Source of the DNA: Hydrogenophilus sp.
GTDB lineage: Bacteria > Pseudomonadota > Gammaproteobacteria > Burkholderiales > Thiobacillaceae
Assembly: GCA_020725265.1 (NCBI GenBank)
Contig: DYFK01000010.1
Coordinates: 1-64,000, forward strand
Direction: 5' to 3'
DNA length: 64,000 nucleotides
This document shows, one piece after another, positions 63,729 to 64,000 of the stretch (positions are counted from its first letter, which is position 1; each line of letters opens with the position of its first letter). Below the pieces are notes generated by a model. That model ran no database searches and had not been told where the DNA came from. It worked only from the letters and a program-made list of their open reading frames with translations. The translations under genes were made by a program, and so were the position numbers.

Positions 63729-64000
63729 CGGTTCCTGCCGTCCTGCTTGGCCTGGTACAGGGCCGCGTCGGCGTGGCGCAGCAATTGCTCGGCGTCGCCG
63801 GGGTCGCGCGGGTACAGGGTCACGCCCAGGCTGGCGGACACGCGCGCCTCGATCCCGCCGATCCGGACCGGTTCCGAGGCCGCCCGCAGCAGGCGGTCGA
63901 GCACCGGCCGCCAGTCGTCGTCGCCATCCAGACCGGCGAGCACGGCGACGAACTCGTCACCACCGACCCGGGCCAGGGTGTCGTCCTCGCGCAGCGTCGC
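63692..64000 (-). CDS. GGDEF-domain protein, 3' part (cut by window edge)
   Basis: The minus-strand frame runs open to the end of the window, so only the last 102 residues or so are seen. They include an intact GGDEF preceded by REDD, which fits an I-site, and the closing strand HADAALYQAKQDGRNRYRLF. This is the C-terminal part of a diguanylate cyclase; sensor domains lie beyond the window. Confidence 0.85.
   Translation of the reverse strand, partial: ATLREDDTLARVGGDEFVAVLAGLDGDDDWRPVLDRLLRAASEPVRIGGIEARVSASLGVTLYPRDPGDAEQLLRHADAALYQAKQDGRNRYRLFDGAGAGT

Overview
The window is GC-rich, densely coded chromosomal DNA from a Gram-negative proteobacterium. Evidence for this includes an Mla phospholipid-transport cluster, TatABC, RND efflux pumps with outer-membrane channels, a BolA/IbaG-MurA pair, EttA and release factor 3. 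The gene order mlaFEDCB - ABC-2 exporter - ibaG - murA - hisGDCBHAFIE - hinT - tatABC is typical of beta- and some gammaproteobacteria. A short-form HisG and a prokaryotic sucrose synthase/sucrose-phosphate synthase pair fit the chemolithotrophic or methylotrophic members of those classes. I cannot name the species.

Layout. (1) 0.2-15.6 kb: one long co-directional run for envelope lipid transport, peptidoglycan precursor synthesis, histidine biosynthesis and Tat secretion, with many 4-bp ATGA/GTGA overlaps; a perfect 21-bp hairpin follows tatC. (2) 15.7-19 kb: an Amt ammonium transporter, tRNA-Ser(GGA) and a divergent HipA-family kinase of the YjjJ/HipH type, with a decayed stretch behind it. 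(3) 18.9-31.3 kb: two complete tripartite RND efflux systems (adaptor-pump-channel, twice) read as one minus-strand operon, with a divergent TetR regulator and a palindromic operator between them. (4) 31.4-37.4 kb: an OmpA-like protein, a small membrane protein, a YceH-like protein, a YlqF-type GTPase, a CHASE-GGDEF diguanylate cyclase, a DUF2914 membrane protein and a DUF123 (GIY-YIG-like) protein. (5) 37.5-46.6 kb: a remnant of a zeta-toxin-like P-loop protein, ettA, a PAS-GGDEF-EAL protein, a CheB-CheR-PAS fusion with a C9 tract just after its start, and a MocR regulator. (6) 46.8-52.2 kb: a DUF1127 protein, prfC, a Tim44-like protein, a DUF2062 protein and a CPA2 cation/proton antiporter. 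(7) 52.1-61 kb: a minus-strand run of cytochrome c, fructokinase, sucrose-phosphate synthase, sucrose synthase, MscS channel and KamA-type radical SAM aminomutase, facing a MarR regulator. (8) 61-64 kb: a metallophosphoesterase, a sorbosone-dehydrogenase-like protein, a DUF502 protein and the 3' part of another GGDEF gene cut by the window edge.

The most interesting part is region 7. Genes to make sucrose, cleave it reversibly and phosphorylate the released fructose are nearly fused to a mechanosensitive channel and a lysine 2,3-aminomutase-like enzyme, which suggests an osmotic-stress module. Regions 3 and 5 are also notable, for the tandem efflux systems and for a possible contingency tract in a chemotaxis-like fusion.
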